This document shows, piece after piece, positions 6,078-13,424 of a DNA stretch of 13,424 nucleotides. Source of the DNA: Desulfobacteraceae bacterium (GTDB taxonomy: Bacteria > Desulfobacterota > DSM-4660 > Desulfatiglandales > Desulfatiglandaceae). The DNA lies in the NCBI GenBank assembly GCA_011048855.1, contig DSCZ01000380.1, forward strand, positions 1 through 13,424. The letters run 5' to 3'. Both the position numbers and the translations under genes were made by a program. The notes beneath the pieces are model-generated. The model searched no databases. It was given only the letters and a program-made list of their open reading frames with translations, and was not told where the DNA came from. How positions within the stretch are numbered: position 1 is the first letter of the stretch; the number at the start of each line of letters is the position of its first letter.

Positions 6078-6881
6078 TCACTGTTTCCGGAGTTTTAAAA
6101 GCAGAGCAGCCAGTTCCGCAAACCCTTTTCCGCTCTCCTCATTGGTAATATATGTCGGCAGCCGCTGCATGCATCCGGTGAACCTGAGAACGTTTCGGAC
6201 GCCAACCGAACACGGAAAAGCTTCAAACAGCGGTTCGTCATTGGGCGAGTCCCCGCAAAAGACAAAATTGTCGCGGCATAAGGCAAATTCCAGCCCCATT
6301 CGCTCGCGAAGGAAGATCGAAATCATCGCCAGCTTGTCGTAACGACCGAACCACCCGTTGACATGGATAGAAGATACTTTACACTCGGCTCCATGACGTT
6401 TGAAGATGCTGCATATGGTTTCCACTGACGTCGAATCCAGTGGAATGACATCTTCGCAGTAATCTATGGCAAGGTCGACCTCACGGTAGGCCTGATCGCT
6501 TGCCGTTGCGGCGCCAGGCACCATCGAGAGTATTTCCTCTTTCAGTCGATCCAACCGGCAACGATTGGCCTTACGTATTTCAAGTGAATCCAGGAATCGT
6601 CTTTTCAGCCTGTTTTCCAAGGTATCATACCAGAAATAAAAAGCGCCGTTTTCTCCGACCACGGCGTCCACAGGCCACATTCTGGCGATATGATCACACC
6701 AGCCGGCAGGTCTTCCGGTCACCGGCACAACCATCAATCCGGACTCCTTCAAATTCCAGAGGGCTTTGAACGCAGCAGGGAGTATTTTTCCGGAGGAAGT
6801 AAAAGTGTCATCGATATCAAAGAACACACCTTTAAGTTTCCGCACGGTTTCCGCAGGCATTTCCGTGAGCGACGAAATCAT
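6078..6881 (-). CDS. HAD-superfamily (subfamily IIB-like) phosphatase
   Basis: This is a predicted cytoplasmic Mg-dependent phosphatase of 267 residues. HAD motif I is FFDIDDT (nucleophile D22, acid-base D24), motif II is VTGR (T55), motif III is probably K183 in RYDKLAM, and motif IV is GDSPND (D211, D215). The large C2-type cap between motifs II and III and the phrase VGENGAFYF are typical of Cof, sugar-phosphate and mannosyl-3-phosphoglycerate phosphatases. The substrate cannot be told. The ATG at 6881 was chosen because AGGTG lies 7 bases before it; a GTG 45 bases further upstream has no such site and directly follows a stop codon. It precedes the CDP-alcohol phosphatidyltransferase on the same strand, so dephosphorylation of a phospho-alcohol intermediate in the same pathway is possible but unproven. 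Confidence 0.88.
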   Translation of the reverse strand: MISSLTEMPAETVRKLKGVFFDIDDTFTSSGKILPAAFKALWNLKESGLMVVPVTGRPAGWCDHIARMWPVDAVVGENGAFYFWYDTLENRLKRRFLDSLEIRKANRCRLDRLKEEILSMVPGAATASDQAYREVDLAIDYCEDVIPLDSTSVETICSIFKRHGAECKVSSIHVNGWFGRYDKLAMISIFLRERMGLEFALCRDNFVFCGDSPNDEPLFEAFPCSVGVRNVLRFTGCMQRLPTYITNEESGKGFAELAALLLKLRKQ

Positions 6882-7052
6882 ATCGAAGCACCTGTCAAAA
6901 GGATTTCTGAAAGACAAGTATTTCACTTAACACAATTTTGATCCGTTTGTCAGCATCATATATTGAAACACATGCATCTAAAAAACAAAGTTTTCAATGG
7001 ACCCCGCCTTGAGATGTAACAAATCATTGACAGCATATTTGCCGCTTTAGTA

Positions 7053-7083
7053 AGTTTCCATCCCGTATCTCCGGATGGATACT
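7053..7083. repeat. Dispersed hairpin repeat (copy C), upstream of tig
   Basis: The arms TTCCATCC and GGATGGA pair around a short loop (TATCT), with one T-T and one C-C mismatch. The core CCATC-CCG-TATCT-CC-GGATGG is nearly the same as copy A (CCATC-AGG-TATTT-CC-GGATGG), and copy B is a third relative, all in the same orientation. A short outer inverted repeat TTGCCG (7039-7044) and CGGCAA (7096-7101) encloses it, similar in plan to copy A. It lies about 130 bases before the trigger-factor start. Confidence 0.72.
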
Positions 7084-7163
7084 AGTGAGTCCTTTCGGCA
7101 ATTATCGGCCGGCAGCTTGACCTCCACCGGAAAGTTCTTACCTTTTAATTCAATGCCAAGGGC

Positions 7164-7193
7164 CTGACACCCCTTACGATCAGCATTTAATAT
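7164..7193 (+). promoter_or_regulatory. Weak candidate promoter for the tig-clpP-clpX-lon operon
   Basis: CTGACA (7164-7169, one change from TTGACA) is followed by the A/T stretch TTTAATAT (7186-7193), which offers a -10 at 16 to 18 bases. The leader would be very short, though it still includes the ribosome-binding site. A rival is TTGACA at 7027-7032 with TAAGTT at 7051-7056, which overlaps hairpin copy C. Neither is convincing alone. Confidence 0.3.
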
Positions 7194-7215
7194 CCTGACG
7201 CGGACGAGGAGAAAA

Positions 7216-8517
7216 ATGAAGACTACTGTTGAAGAAATTACCTCCACTATGAAAAAAATCATCGTCGAAATAGGCGAGGACGAAGTTGCACGGAAACTGG
7301 ATGAAGCTTACCATTCACTGTCGCGCAATGTCAAAATACCCGGTTTTCGGCCTGGAAAAGCACCCAGAAGCGTTCTCGAAACTCGTTTCGGTGATCAGGT
7401 TCGCGAAGATGTTTCCAGAGAATTTGTCGCGAACACATTTCCTGCGGCCATCACCGAAGCCGATATGAATGTGCTTGGATATCCCCAAATTGAGAAAGAC
7501 GTGCCAACAAAAGGAAAACCTTTTACTTATTCCGCTTCCATGGAAGTGCGACCCGCCTTTGAGGTCAAAGACTTCAAGGGAGTAGAGGTTCAAAAAGAAA
7601 AAGTGGAAGTAACAGACGAGCAGGTCCAGGCCAGGCTGGATGCAATAGTTCAGTCGCACGGAAAATTGAAGCCCGTCGATGACCGAGAAACAATCGAAGA
7701 AAACGATTACGTGGTGCTTGATTACAAAGCTTTTGAAGGAGAAGAACCCATTGAAGACACATCGGCTGAGAATTACATGCTTCATGTGGGTAGCGGGGAT
7801 TTTCACCCGATTTTTGAAAAATCTCTGATAGGTATCGAAAAAGGTGTTGAAAAGGATATAGAGGTCGATTTCGAAGAGACATTTCATCACACGAAGTTGG
7901 CAGGGAAGCATATCCGGTTCCATGTGGTGGTTTCGGACATCAAGACCGTGGAACTTCCCCCTCTCGACGATGACTTTGCCCGGGGTCTGGGCGGAGACTT
8001 TGCTGATCTGGAAGATCTCAAGACAAAAGTAAGGGAGTCTATGCTCCTTGAGATGGAAAGACGGACGGACAAGGAGGCAAAACAGCGGCTGCTTGAAAAA
8101 ATATCAGCGTCCGTGCAGGTTGATTTACCGCGTATCCTTGTGGACTCCGAGTTGAATTATGCAATCGATAGCGTAAAGCAGAATCTTGCCAGGAGTGGGT
8201 TGAGTGTTGAGAAAGCCGGAATTTCCGACGAGAAACTCAGTGAAGAACTTCTGCCTGCCTCCGAGAAGCGCGTGAAGGAAATGCTGGTGCTCGGGCAAAT
8301 CGCCCGCCAGGAAAATCTGCAGCTGGAAGATCAAGACCTGGATGATGCTTTCAACAGCATGGCCGCGGCGGCCTCGCAACCCCCTGATGTTCTGCGTCGA
8401 TACTATGAAAGTAAAGGCATTATCGACAACCTCAAAGAAAAGTTATTGGAAGAAAAGACATTGAAGTACCTTATTGATAATGCTAATGTAATAGAAGTGA
8501 GCAGCCTGGAAGGCTGA
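7216..8517 (+). CDS. tig: Trigger factor, ribosome-associated chaperone and prolyl isomerase
   Basis: Trigger factor binds the ribosome near the exit tunnel and shields new chains in the cytoplasm. The 433-residue length is normal. The N-terminal domain has the ribosome-docking signature GFRPGKAP at about residues 43-50, which contacts protein L23. The central FKBP-type isomerase domain (about 150-245) shows the folds NDYVVLDYKAF, YMLHVGSGDFHPIFEKSLIG and KHIRFHVVVSDIK. The C-terminal part is the helical cradle with its arms. The ATG is backed by GAGGAG four to five bases upstream. It heads the plus-strand operon with clpP, clpX and lon, an arrangement common in bacteria that couples folding of new proteins with regulated proteolysis. 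The next gene starts 33 bases after its stop. Confidence 0.97.
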   Translation: MKTTVEEITSTMKKIIVEIGEDEVARKLDEAYHSLSRNVKIPGFRPGKAPRSVLETRFGDQVREDVSREFVANTFPAAITEADMNVLGYPQIEKDVPTKGKPFTYSASMEVRPAFEVKDFKGVEVQKEKVEVTDEQVQARLDAIVQSHGKLKPVDDRETIEENDYVVLDYKAFEGEEPIEDTSAENYMLHVGSGDFHPIFEKSLIGIEKGVEKDIEVDFEETFHHTKLAGKHIRFHVVVSDIKTVELPPLDDDFARGLGGDFADLEDLKTKVRESMLLEMERRTDKEAKQRLLEKISASVQVDLPRILVDSELNYAIDSVKQNLARSGLSVEKAGISDEKLSEELLPASEKRVKEMLVLGQIARQENLQLEDQDLDDAFNSMAAAASQPPDVLRRYYESKGIIDNLKEKLLEEKTLKYLIDNANVIEVSSLEG

Positions 8518-8550
8518 AAAACTGCAGTGTGAGGGAGGTCTATAAAGTAA

Positions 8551-9156
8551 ATGCTTATACCGATGGTGATAGAGCAGTCGAGCAGGGGGGAGCGTGCTTA
8601 TGATATTTATTCCCGTTTGCTTAAAGACCGGATCATATTCATGGGCGAGCAGGTCGCAGATCATACCGCGAACCTTATCATAGCCCAGATGCTTTTCCTG
8701 GAATCCGAAGATCCCGATAAAGACATCAATCTTTATATCAATTCTCCCGGCGGTTCTGTGACTGCAGGCCTTGCGATTTACGATACCATGCAATACATCA
8801 AACCCAGTGTGGCCACTATATGTATGGGCCAGACCAGCAGCATGGCTGCAGTGCTGCTTGCCGCAGGAGCCGAAGGCAAGAGATATTCGCTCCCGAACGC
8901 CAGAATACTTATCCATCAACCTATGGGCGGCGCCCAGGGCCAGGCGACGGATATAGATATACATGCAAGGGAGATTCTCAAGATCCGGGAACGGTTGAAC
9001 GAAATACTGCAGTACCACACCGGCCAGGATATCGAAAAGATTCGCCGGGATACCGAACGCGACTATTTCATGAGCGCCGAAGAGGCAAAACAATATGGAG
9101 TCGTAGACAAAGTGATTACAAAAAGAGAAATACCACTCAAGGAGTCCACAGTATAA
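8551..9156 (+). CDS. clpP: ATP-dependent Clp protease proteolytic subunit
   Basis: ClpP is the serine peptidase that forms two stacked seven-membered rings and degrades proteins fed in by ClpX or ClpA in the cytoplasm. The 201-residue protein has the full catalytic triad: S97 (in GQTSSMAA), H122 (in ILIHQPMGG) and D171 (in [10 protein letters not shown]). The oxyanion-loop glycines in NSPGGSV are also present. The N-terminus [24 protein letters not shown] is the usual ClpP start with a very short propeptide. GGAGGT lies 11 bases before the ATG, slightly far but acceptable. It stands between tig and clpX, 15 bases before clpX, so it is co-transcribed with its unfoldase partner. Confidence 0.98.
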   Translation: MLIPMVIEQSSRGERAYDIYSRLLKDRIIFMGEQVADHTANLIIAQMLFLESEDPDKDINLYINSPGGSVTAGLAIYDTMQYIKPSVATICMGQTSSMAAVLLAAGAEGKRYSLPNARILIHQPMGGAQGQATDIDIHAREILKIRERLNEILQYHTGQDIEKIRRDTERDYFMSAEEAKQYGVVDKVITKREIPLKESTV

Positions 9157-9171
9157 GGAGATTAATAACTT

Positions 9172-10431
9172 ATGACTAAAAAAAGGGATTCCATAGATGA
9201 TTTGACCTGCTCATTCTGCGGCAAAGGCCAGGATGAAGTCAAAAAACTTATTGCCGGCCCGTCGGTGTATATTTGCGATGAATGTATACAGCTGTGCAAC
9301 GAAATTATTGCCGAGGAATACAGCCAGGATATAGATGAAACCGGGATGGGGGGACTACCCAAGCCGGTGGAAATCAAATCGATTCTGGATGAATATGTAA
9401 TCGAGCAGGACAAACCGAAAAAAATCCTTTCAGTGGCTGTTCATAATCATTACAAACGTATCCATACAAAAATGGACATGGATGGTGTCGAGATTCAAAA
9501 GAGCAACATCCTGCTGATCGGGCCTACGGGCTCCGGCAAAACGCTTCTTGCACAAACTCTTGCAAAAATTTTGAATGTGCCTTTCACAATCGCCGACGCG
9601 ACCACCCTTACCGAAGCGGGATATGTCGGGGAGGATGTCGAAAACATCGTTCTCAGCCTGGTTCAAATGGCTGATTATGATGTCGATGAGGCCTGTAAAG
9701 GTATCGTTTATATTGATGAAATAGATAAAATCGCTCGTAAATCCGACAGCCCTTCCATAACCAGGGACGTTTCGGGGGAAGGCGTGCAGCAGGCCTTGCT
9801 GAAGATAATCGAAGGCACTTTGGCCAATATCCCACCGAAAGGCGGAAGGAAACATCCACAACAGGATTTCGTAAAGGTGGATACGAGCAACATTCTTTTC
9901 ATCTGCGGGGGCATGTTCAACGGCCTGGATCGAATCGTTCAGAACCGGCTTGGTAAAAAAGTCATGGGCTTTGAAGCCGACATCCAGAGCAAGAACGAAA
10001 TGGATCAAGGCGAAGTGCTTTCGCAGGTCCAACCGGAAGACTTGATCAAATTCGGTCTTATTCCTGAATTCATCGGCCGCATACCCGTACTGGCCACCTT
10101 GAATGAGTTGAGCCAGGAAGCTCTTGTACGGATATTGACGGAACCCAGGAATGCGCTGGTAAAGCAATATAAAAAACTGTTTGAACTGGAAGGAGTGGAA
10201 CTTAAATTCACCGATCAGGCGTTGATCGAGGTGGCCAAACAGGCGCTGGCCCGGAAATCCGGGGCAAGAGGTCTAAGGGCGATCCTGGAGGCCATTATGC
10301 TTGATATAATGTACGATATACCCACCACCAACGGAATCCGGGAGTGCATTATTGGAGAAGAAGTGATCACAAAAGGAACTGAGCCGCTTCTCCTGTATGA
10401 ACACCAGGAAAGCCAGGCGAATTGCGGGTGA
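9172..10431 (+). CDS. clpX: ATP-dependent Clp protease ATP-binding subunit ClpX
   Basis: ClpX is the AAA+ unfoldase that recognises tagged substrates and threads them into ClpP. It has 419 residues. The N-terminal zinc domain has C13, C16, C35 and C38. Next come Walker A GPTGSGKT (117-124), the pore loop GYVGED (150-155), Walker B IVYIDEID (178-185), the RKH pore motif in GGRKHP (226-228), the arginine finger in FIGRIP (R303) and sensor 2 in GARGLRA (about 364-370). The ClpP-docking loop, usually IGF, reads MGF here (265-267). AAGGAG lies about 10 bases before the ATG. The gene ends only 4 bases before the chosen lon start, so coupling with lon is likely. Confidence 0.98.
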   Translation: MTKKRDSIDDLTCSFCGKGQDEVKKLIAGPSVYICDECIQLCNEIIAEEYSQDIDETGMGGLPKPVEIKSILDEYVIEQDKPKKILSVAVHNHYKRIHTKMDMDGVEIQKSNILLIGPTGSGKTLLAQTLAKILNVPFTIADATTLTEAGYVGEDVENIVLSLVQMADYDVDEACKGIVYIDEIDKIARKSDSPSITRDVSGEGVQQALLKIIEGTLANIPPKGGRKHPQQDFVKVDTSNILFICGGMFNGLDRIVQNRLGKKVMGFEADIQSKNEMDQGEVLSQVQPEDLIKFGLIPEFIGRIPVLATLNELSQEALVRILTEPRNALVKQYKKLFELEGVELKFTDQALIEVAKQALARKSGARGLRAILEAIMLDIMYDIPTTNGIRECIIGEEVITKGTEPLLLYEHQESQANCG

Positions 10432-10435
10432 ATAT

Positions 10436-12892
10436 ATGTTTAAAGCAAATAGTGATAATGAATCCATCTACGGAGAGCAACTCCTTTTCCCCCTGTTGCC
10501 GCTAAGGGACGTAGTGGTATTTCCAAACGTCGTCGTTCCTCTCTTTGTCGGCAGGGACAATTCCATCAGGGCACTGGAATACGCTATGGCCCATCGCAAG
10601 GAAGTGTTTCTTGCAACGCAAAAGGAGGCTAAAGTCGATGACCCGAAATCGAAGGACATTTACACCTACGGCACCATCAGCGTGGTGCTGCAGCTGCTGA
10701 AACTGCCTGACGGCACAGTCAAAGCCCTTATAGAAGGAAAAGCACGGGGCCGAATAGAAAATTTCGTCGATCGTCACGGCTTCATGATCGTTGAGGTGTC
10801 GAAAGCACCCCGGGCCGCGAGGGTGGATGTGGAAACCGAAGCCCTCGTTCGGGCCGTGAATACCGCATTCACCGAATACGCCAAGCTCAACAACAAGATA
10901 AGCCAGGAAGTCGTCAACACGGTAACTTCCATTGAAGATCCGGAAAGACTCGGTGACACAATAGCAGGCCACCTACCCCTCAGAGTTAGCGACAAACAAA
11001 TTCTGCTCGAGACCGAGGATCTCAACAAGCGACTGGAAAGGCTTTTTGAAAAGCTGAGCGGCGAGCTGGATATTCTCAGGCTGGAAAACCGGTTGCGGGC
11101 CCGGGTCAAAAAACAGATGGAAAAGACCCAGAAAGATTATTACCTCAACGAGCAGATGCGTGCCATCCAAAAAGAAATGGGGGGAAAGGACGATTTCAAG
11201 GCCGAGCTTGATGAACTCGAGAAGCGCATCAAGCGAAAGCGACTCAGCAAAGAGGCCCACTCACGTGTGAAACAGGAATTCAAGAAGCTGAAGATGATGT
11301 CTCCCATGTCCGCAGAAAGCACGGTGGTCAGGAATTACATCGACTGGATTCTTTCGATCCCGTGGTATGAAAAAACCAGATCAAAACTGGATGTGGACGA
11401 AGCCGAAAAGATCTTAAACGAAGATCACTACGGTCTTGAAAAACCGAAGGAACGCATCCTGGAATACCTCGCCGTGCAGAAGCTTACGAAAAAGCTTCGC
11501 GGACCCATACTCTGCCTGGTGGGCCCTCCTGGCGTCGGCAAGACTTCTCTCGCCAAATCAGTTGCCAGGGCGACCGGCAGGAATTTTGTCCGGCTTTCCC
11601 TGGGTGGAGTGCGGGATGAAGCTGAGATAAGGGGACACAGACGTACATATATCGGGGCTATGCCCGGTAAAATCATCCAGTACATTAAGAAGGCTAAAAC
11701 CAGCAACCCCGTGTTCTGCCTGGATGAGGTGGATAAAATGAGCACCGATTTCCGGGGGGATCCCTCGGCTGCCCTTCTTGAAGTGCTGGACCCGGAACAG
11801 AACTATGCTTTCAGTGACCACTACATGGACCTGGATTACGATCTGTCGGATGTTTTTTTCATTACTACTGCGAACAATCTTCACAGTATTCCCGTGCCCC
11901 TTCAGGACAGGATGGAAATCATACGGCTTGCAGGGTATACCGAACTCGATAAATTGAATATTGCCAAGCAGTTCCTGGAAAAAAAGCAGGTTAAGGAAAA
12001 CGGACTGGTACATGGCAACATTTCTTTCAGCGACGGGGCTATCCTGACGATAGTCAGGCATTACACCCGAGAAGCCGGGGTGCGGAACCTGGAGCGGGAG
12101 ATATCTTCAATCTGCCGCAAGGTTGCAAAAGTGGTGGCTAAAGAGGGGCCCGAAACATCGATTTCGGTGACCAGCGCCTCGATCGGAAAATACCTGGGCA
12201 TACCCAAATTCCGTTATGGACGTTCGGAGGAGAAAGACACCATTGGCGTGGCGACCGGGCTTGCCTGGACCGATGTTGGCGGTGAGCTTCTTCAGATCGA
12301 AGCCACCGTGATGCCCGGGAAGGGGAACCTCGTGCTTACGGGAAAACTCGGGGATGTGATGCAGGAATCGGCGCGGGCTGCCTTGAGCTATGTCAGGTCA
12401 CGCGCGAGACAACTTAGATTGCCTGATAATTTTTATGAAAAAACAGATATCCACGTACATGTCCCTGAAGGAGCGATTCCTAAGGACGGCCCTTCTGCGG
12501 GTATCACGCTTGCCACGGCCATGGTATCCGCACTCACCCAGCATCCCGTCAGCCGGGATGTGGCCATGACCGGTGAAATCACTTTGAGAGGCCGTGTTCT
12601 GCCGATAGGGGGCTTGAAGGAAAAGATACTCGCGGCTCACAGGGGCGGGCTCGGCAAGGTGATGATACCAGAAGAAAACAAAAAGAATATCGAGGAAATA
12701 CCTAAGAGAGTTTTAAGGAAAGTCGAGATCATTCTTGTTGAACATATGGACAAGGTGCTCACCAATGCACTCGTATTAGACGAAGATGAGCAGCTTTTCG
12801 CGCCGGAGGAAGAATGCACTCCTTTCCGTCTTGGAGAACTGGTGCAGCCCGAGGGCAAAGTGGAGCCGGATCTACATGTTCCTGCCCATTGA
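10436..12892 (+). CDS. lon: ATP-dependent Lon protease (LonA)
   Basis: Lon is a soluble, single-chain AAA+ protease that degrades misfolded and regulatory proteins. The 818-residue form has the usual LonA order. First is the N-terminal substrate domain with [20 protein letters not shown] and a long coiled helix (about 190-300). Then comes the AAA+ module with Walker A GPPGVGKT (363-370) and Walker [10 protein letters not shown] (about 426-434). Last is the protease domain with the Ser-Lys dyad S687 (PKDGPSAG) and K728 (GGLKEK). It has no transmembrane insert, so it is not LonB. The ATG at 10436 was preferred: GGTGA lies just upstream, and it begins 4 bases after clpX. An in-frame ATG 39 bases earlier has no site and would overlap clpX. 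The protein has no frameshift. A tRNA gene follows 52 bases after its stop. Confidence 0.97.
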   Translation: MFKANSDNESIYGEQLLFPLLPLRDVVVFPNVVVPLFVGRDNSIRALEYAMAHRKEVFLATQKEAKVDDPKSKDIYTYGTISVVLQLLKLPDGTVKALIEGKARGRIENFVDRHGFMIVEVSKAPRAARVDVETEALVRAVNTAFTEYAKLNNKISQEVVNTVTSIEDPERLGDTIAGHLPLRVSDKQILLETEDLNKRLERLFEKLSGELDILRLENRLRARVKKQMEKTQKDYYLNEQMRAIQKEMGGKDDFKAELDELEKRIKRKRLSKEAHSRVKQEFKKLKMMSPMSAESTVVRNYIDWILSIPWYEKTRSKLDVDEAEKILNEDHYGLEKPKERILEYLAVQKLTKKLRGPILCLVGPPGVGKTSLAKSVARATGRNFVRLSLGGVRDEAEIRGHRRTYIGAMPGKIIQYIKKAKTSNPVFCLDEVDKMSTDFRGDPSAALLEVLDPEQNYAFSDHYMDLDYDLSDVFFITTANNLHSIPVPLQDRMEIIRLAGYTELDKLNIAKQFLEKKQVKENGLVHGNISFSDGAILTIVRHYTREAGVRNLEREISSICRKVAKVVAKEGPETSISVTSASIGKYLGIPKFRYGRSEEKDTIGVATGLAWTDVGGELLQIEATVMPGKGNLVLTGKLGDVMQESARAALSYVRSRARQLRLPDNFYEKTDIHVHVPEGAIPKDGPSAGITLATAMVSALTQHPVSRDVAMTGEITLRGRVLPIGGLKEKILAAHRGGLGKVMIPEENKKNIEEIPKRVLRKVEIILVEHMDKVLTNALVLDEDEQLFAPEEECTPFRLGELVQPEGKVEPDLHVPAH

Positions 12893-12899
12893 ATTTTTC

Positions 12900-12928
12900 T
12901 TGACAACGCATCTCGATATTGGTATCTA
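12900..12928 (+). promoter_or_regulatory. Candidate promoter of the tRNA cluster
   Basis: A perfect TTGACA (12900-12905) is followed after 17 bases by TATCTA (12923-12928). The -10 lies inside the perfect 12-base palindrome GTATCTAGATAC (12922-12933). Transcription would start about 10 bases before tRNA-Val. The -35 begins only 8 bases after the lon stop, so no terminator fits between lon and the tRNA genes. Confidence 0.5.
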
Positions 12929-12944
12929 GATACGTTCTCAACGC

Positions 12945-13019
12945 AGGCGGGTAGCTCAGCGGGAGAGCATCGGCCTTACAAGCCGGGGGTCACGGGTTCA
13001 AATCCCGTTCCGCCTACCA
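12945..13019 (+). tRNA. tRNA-Val (anticodon UAC)
   Basis: The cloverleaf folds completely. The acceptor arms AGGCGGG and TCCGCCT pair over 7 positions with one wobble. The D arm is GCTC/GAGC, and the anticodon stem TCGGC/GCCGG holds the loop CTTACAA, giving anticodon TAC, which reads valine codons. The T arm is ACGGG/CCCGT with loop TTCAAAT. The CCA end is encoded. It is the first gene of the cluster, directly behind a good -35 element. Confidence 0.95.
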
Positions 13020-13054
13020 GAACGGTAAGGTTCTAAAAAGATGTTTATTTTCCC

Positions 13055-13131
13055 GGGGGCGTAGTTCAGTTTGGTTAGAACGTCCCGATGCTGTTCATCG
13101 GGAAGGTCCCGAGTTCGAGAGTCTGATGAAG
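13055..13131 (+). pseudogene. Decayed tRNA-Asp copy
   Basis: Bases from GGGGGCG through the D arm to GAACG (13055-13082) equal the 5' half of the intact tRNA-Asp 89 bases downstream, and the upstream leader is also similar. After that it departs. The anticodon arm is replaced by a 21-base hairpin (TCCCGAT/ATCGGGA around GCTGTTC) with a 7-bp stem, two pairs too long. The T-arm 5' side and loop survive (CGAGTTCGAG), but the 3' side and the acceptor 3' strand are lost and no CCA end is seen. No valid cloverleaf can form, so it is most likely a dead duplicate. The 3' limit is approximate. Confidence 0.65.
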
Positions 13132-13143
13132 GTGTTTGTTACC

Positions 13144-13221
13144 GGGGGCGTAGTTCAGTTTGGTTAGAACGCCGGCCTGTCACGCCGGAGGTCGCGAGTT
13201 CGAGTCTCGTCGCTCCCGCCA
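13144..13221 (+). tRNA. tRNA-Asp (anticodon GUC)
   Basis: The acceptor arms GGGGGCG and CGCTCCC pair over 7 positions with one wobble, followed by discriminator G and an encoded CCA. The D arm is GTTC/GAAC, and the anticodon stem CCGGC/GCCGG holds the loop CTGTCAC, giving anticodon GTC. The T arm is GCGAG/CTCGT with loop TTCGAGT. All arms are intact. A strong terminator follows 11 bases later. Confidence 0.95.
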
Positions 13222-13230
13222 TAATTTCAG

Positions 13231-13267
13231 CTAACCCGCCTGGGAGTTGCCCCTGGCGGGTTTTTTA
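13231..13267 (+). terminator. Rho-independent terminator of the tRNA cluster
   Basis: AACCCGCC (13233-13240) and GGCGGGTT (13255-13262) form an 8-bp GC-rich stem around a 14-base loop that can pair further inside (GGG/CCC). A run of six T follows directly. Its place just after tRNA-Asp marks the end of the tRNA transcript. Confidence 0.88.
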
Positions 13268-13272
13268 TTTCT

Positions 13273-13295
13273 GCGACCTCCGGCGTGACAGGCCG
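13273..13295 (-). repeat. Inverted 23-base copy of the tRNA-Asp anticodon arm
   Basis: These 23 bases are the exact reverse complement of 13173-13195, the anticodon arm and variable region of the intact tRNA-Asp. Identity stops sharply at both ends. It lies just after the terminator and before the GIY-YIG remnant. It covers the middle of the tRNA, not its 3' end, and is inverted, so it does not look like a usual integrase attachment-site repeat. Confidence 0.8.
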
Positions 13296-13315
13296 TTGGT
13301 TTACAGGATCACCGC

Positions 13316-13390
13316 ATGCCCTATTACGTCTACATTCTGCAAAGCGCACCGGCTACCGGATATATTGCCGGGCGATTTGTTCGGCGATAA
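13316..13390 (+). pseudogene. Remnant of a small GIY-YIG nuclease-domain protein
   Basis: The ATG opens a frame of 24 codons that reads MPYYVYILQSAPATGYIAGR and then stops. The first ten residues match the start of small GIY-YIG (YhbQ/UPF0213-like) proteins, where the Y-V-Y-I-L-Q-S strand precedes TGRYYIG. Here that second block is damaged (ATGYIAGRF), as if codons were lost and the frame shifted, and the stop follows soon. I see no clear ribosome-binding site. The window ends 34 bases later, so further remains may lie outside. The resemblance is short, so a chance match cannot be excluded. Confidence 0.45.
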
Positions 13391-13424
13391 GCGGGGCGTT
13401 TCCGCCTGAGCGGTTGTTTATGAC

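Larger units (their letters stand above)
6882..7215. other. Divergent intergenic region between phosphatase and tig
   Basis: About 330 bases with no supported gene. A reverse frame of about 70 codons crosses hairpin copy C and the tig start; it lacks a ribosome-binding site and recognisable domains, so it is left out. A weak minus-strand promoter pair for the phosphatase is CTGACA (6953-6948) with TTAAGT (6930-6925) at 17 bases. The plus-strand side carries hairpin copy C and two weak candidate promoters for tig. No heat-shock (CIRCE-like) inverted repeat was seen. Confidence 0.6.

Noticed and set aside
6882..7215. Heat-shock control element (CIRCE or sigma-32 type) before tig
   Set aside because: No TTAGCACTC-N9-GAGTGCTAA repeat and no convincing CTTGAA/CCCCAT pair could be found.
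7047..7262. Minus-strand frame of 71 codons before and over the tig start
   Set aside because: It runs through hairpin copy C and the tig ribosome-binding site, has no clear start site and no recognised domain.
9430..10167. Minus-strand frame of 245 codons inside clpX
   Set aside because: It lies fully opposite the conserved clpX gene, shows no family motif and has no promoter or ribosome-binding site.
13273..13295. Integrase attachment site at tRNA-Asp
   Set aside because: Attachment repeats are normally direct and copy the tRNA 3' end; this copy is inverted and covers the anticodon arm, and no integrase gene is visible.
13071..13409. Plus-strand frame of 112 codons across the tRNA-Asp copies
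   Set aside because: The phrase RGRSSVWLERRPVTPE comes from translating a tRNA gene, which is a common false protein. The frame also crosses the terminator and has no ribosome-binding site.

Overview
The window is a piece of a Gram-negative bacterial chromosome, most likely a Desulfobacterota (former deltaproteobacterial) or similar genome. This is inferred from the tig-clpP-clpX-lon gene order, the SlyB-type outer-membrane lipoprotein, mid-range GC content and the style of the proteins. No rRNA or species marker is present, so the lineage is an inference.

Left part (1-3194, minus strand): an amino-acid uptake and catabolism operon. It is transcribed from a saccharopine-dehydrogenase-family enzyme that resembles lysine 6-dehydrogenase, through a periplasmic substrate-binding protein, to two HisM/HisQ-type ABC permeases. 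The second permease runs off the left edge, and the ATPase is not in the window. An 11-12 bp hairpin sits between the binding-protein and permease genes. The leader of the operon carries a nested hairpin repeat and a small hairpin over the first ribosome-binding site.

Middle (3195-6881): a roughly 470-base divergent regulatory gap, a SlyB-family glycine-zipper lipoprotein on the plus strand, a long coiled-coil protein of unknown function facing it tail to tail, then a CDP-alcohol phosphatidyltransferase and a HAD-IIB phosphatase, both on the minus strand.

Right part (7216-12892, plus strand): the proteostasis operon tig-clpP-clpX-lon, with tight spacing and intact catalytic motifs. It is followed by a tRNA cluster: tRNA-Val(UAC), a broken tRNA-Asp copy, an intact tRNA-Asp(GUC) and an intrinsic terminator. 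Beyond the terminator lie a 23-base inverted copy of the tRNA-Asp anticodon arm and the start of a decayed GIY-YIG nuclease reading frame.

The least ordinary signals are three things. First, a dispersed family of three related hairpins (3315-3353, 5256-5288, 7053-7083), each in a gene leader. Second, the tRNA-Asp duplication and decay zone with its inverted fragment and GIY-YIG remnant. Third, the coupling of a lysine-dehydrogenase-like enzyme to an amino-acid importer. I see no CRISPR array, no intact insertion sequence and no obvious defence system.
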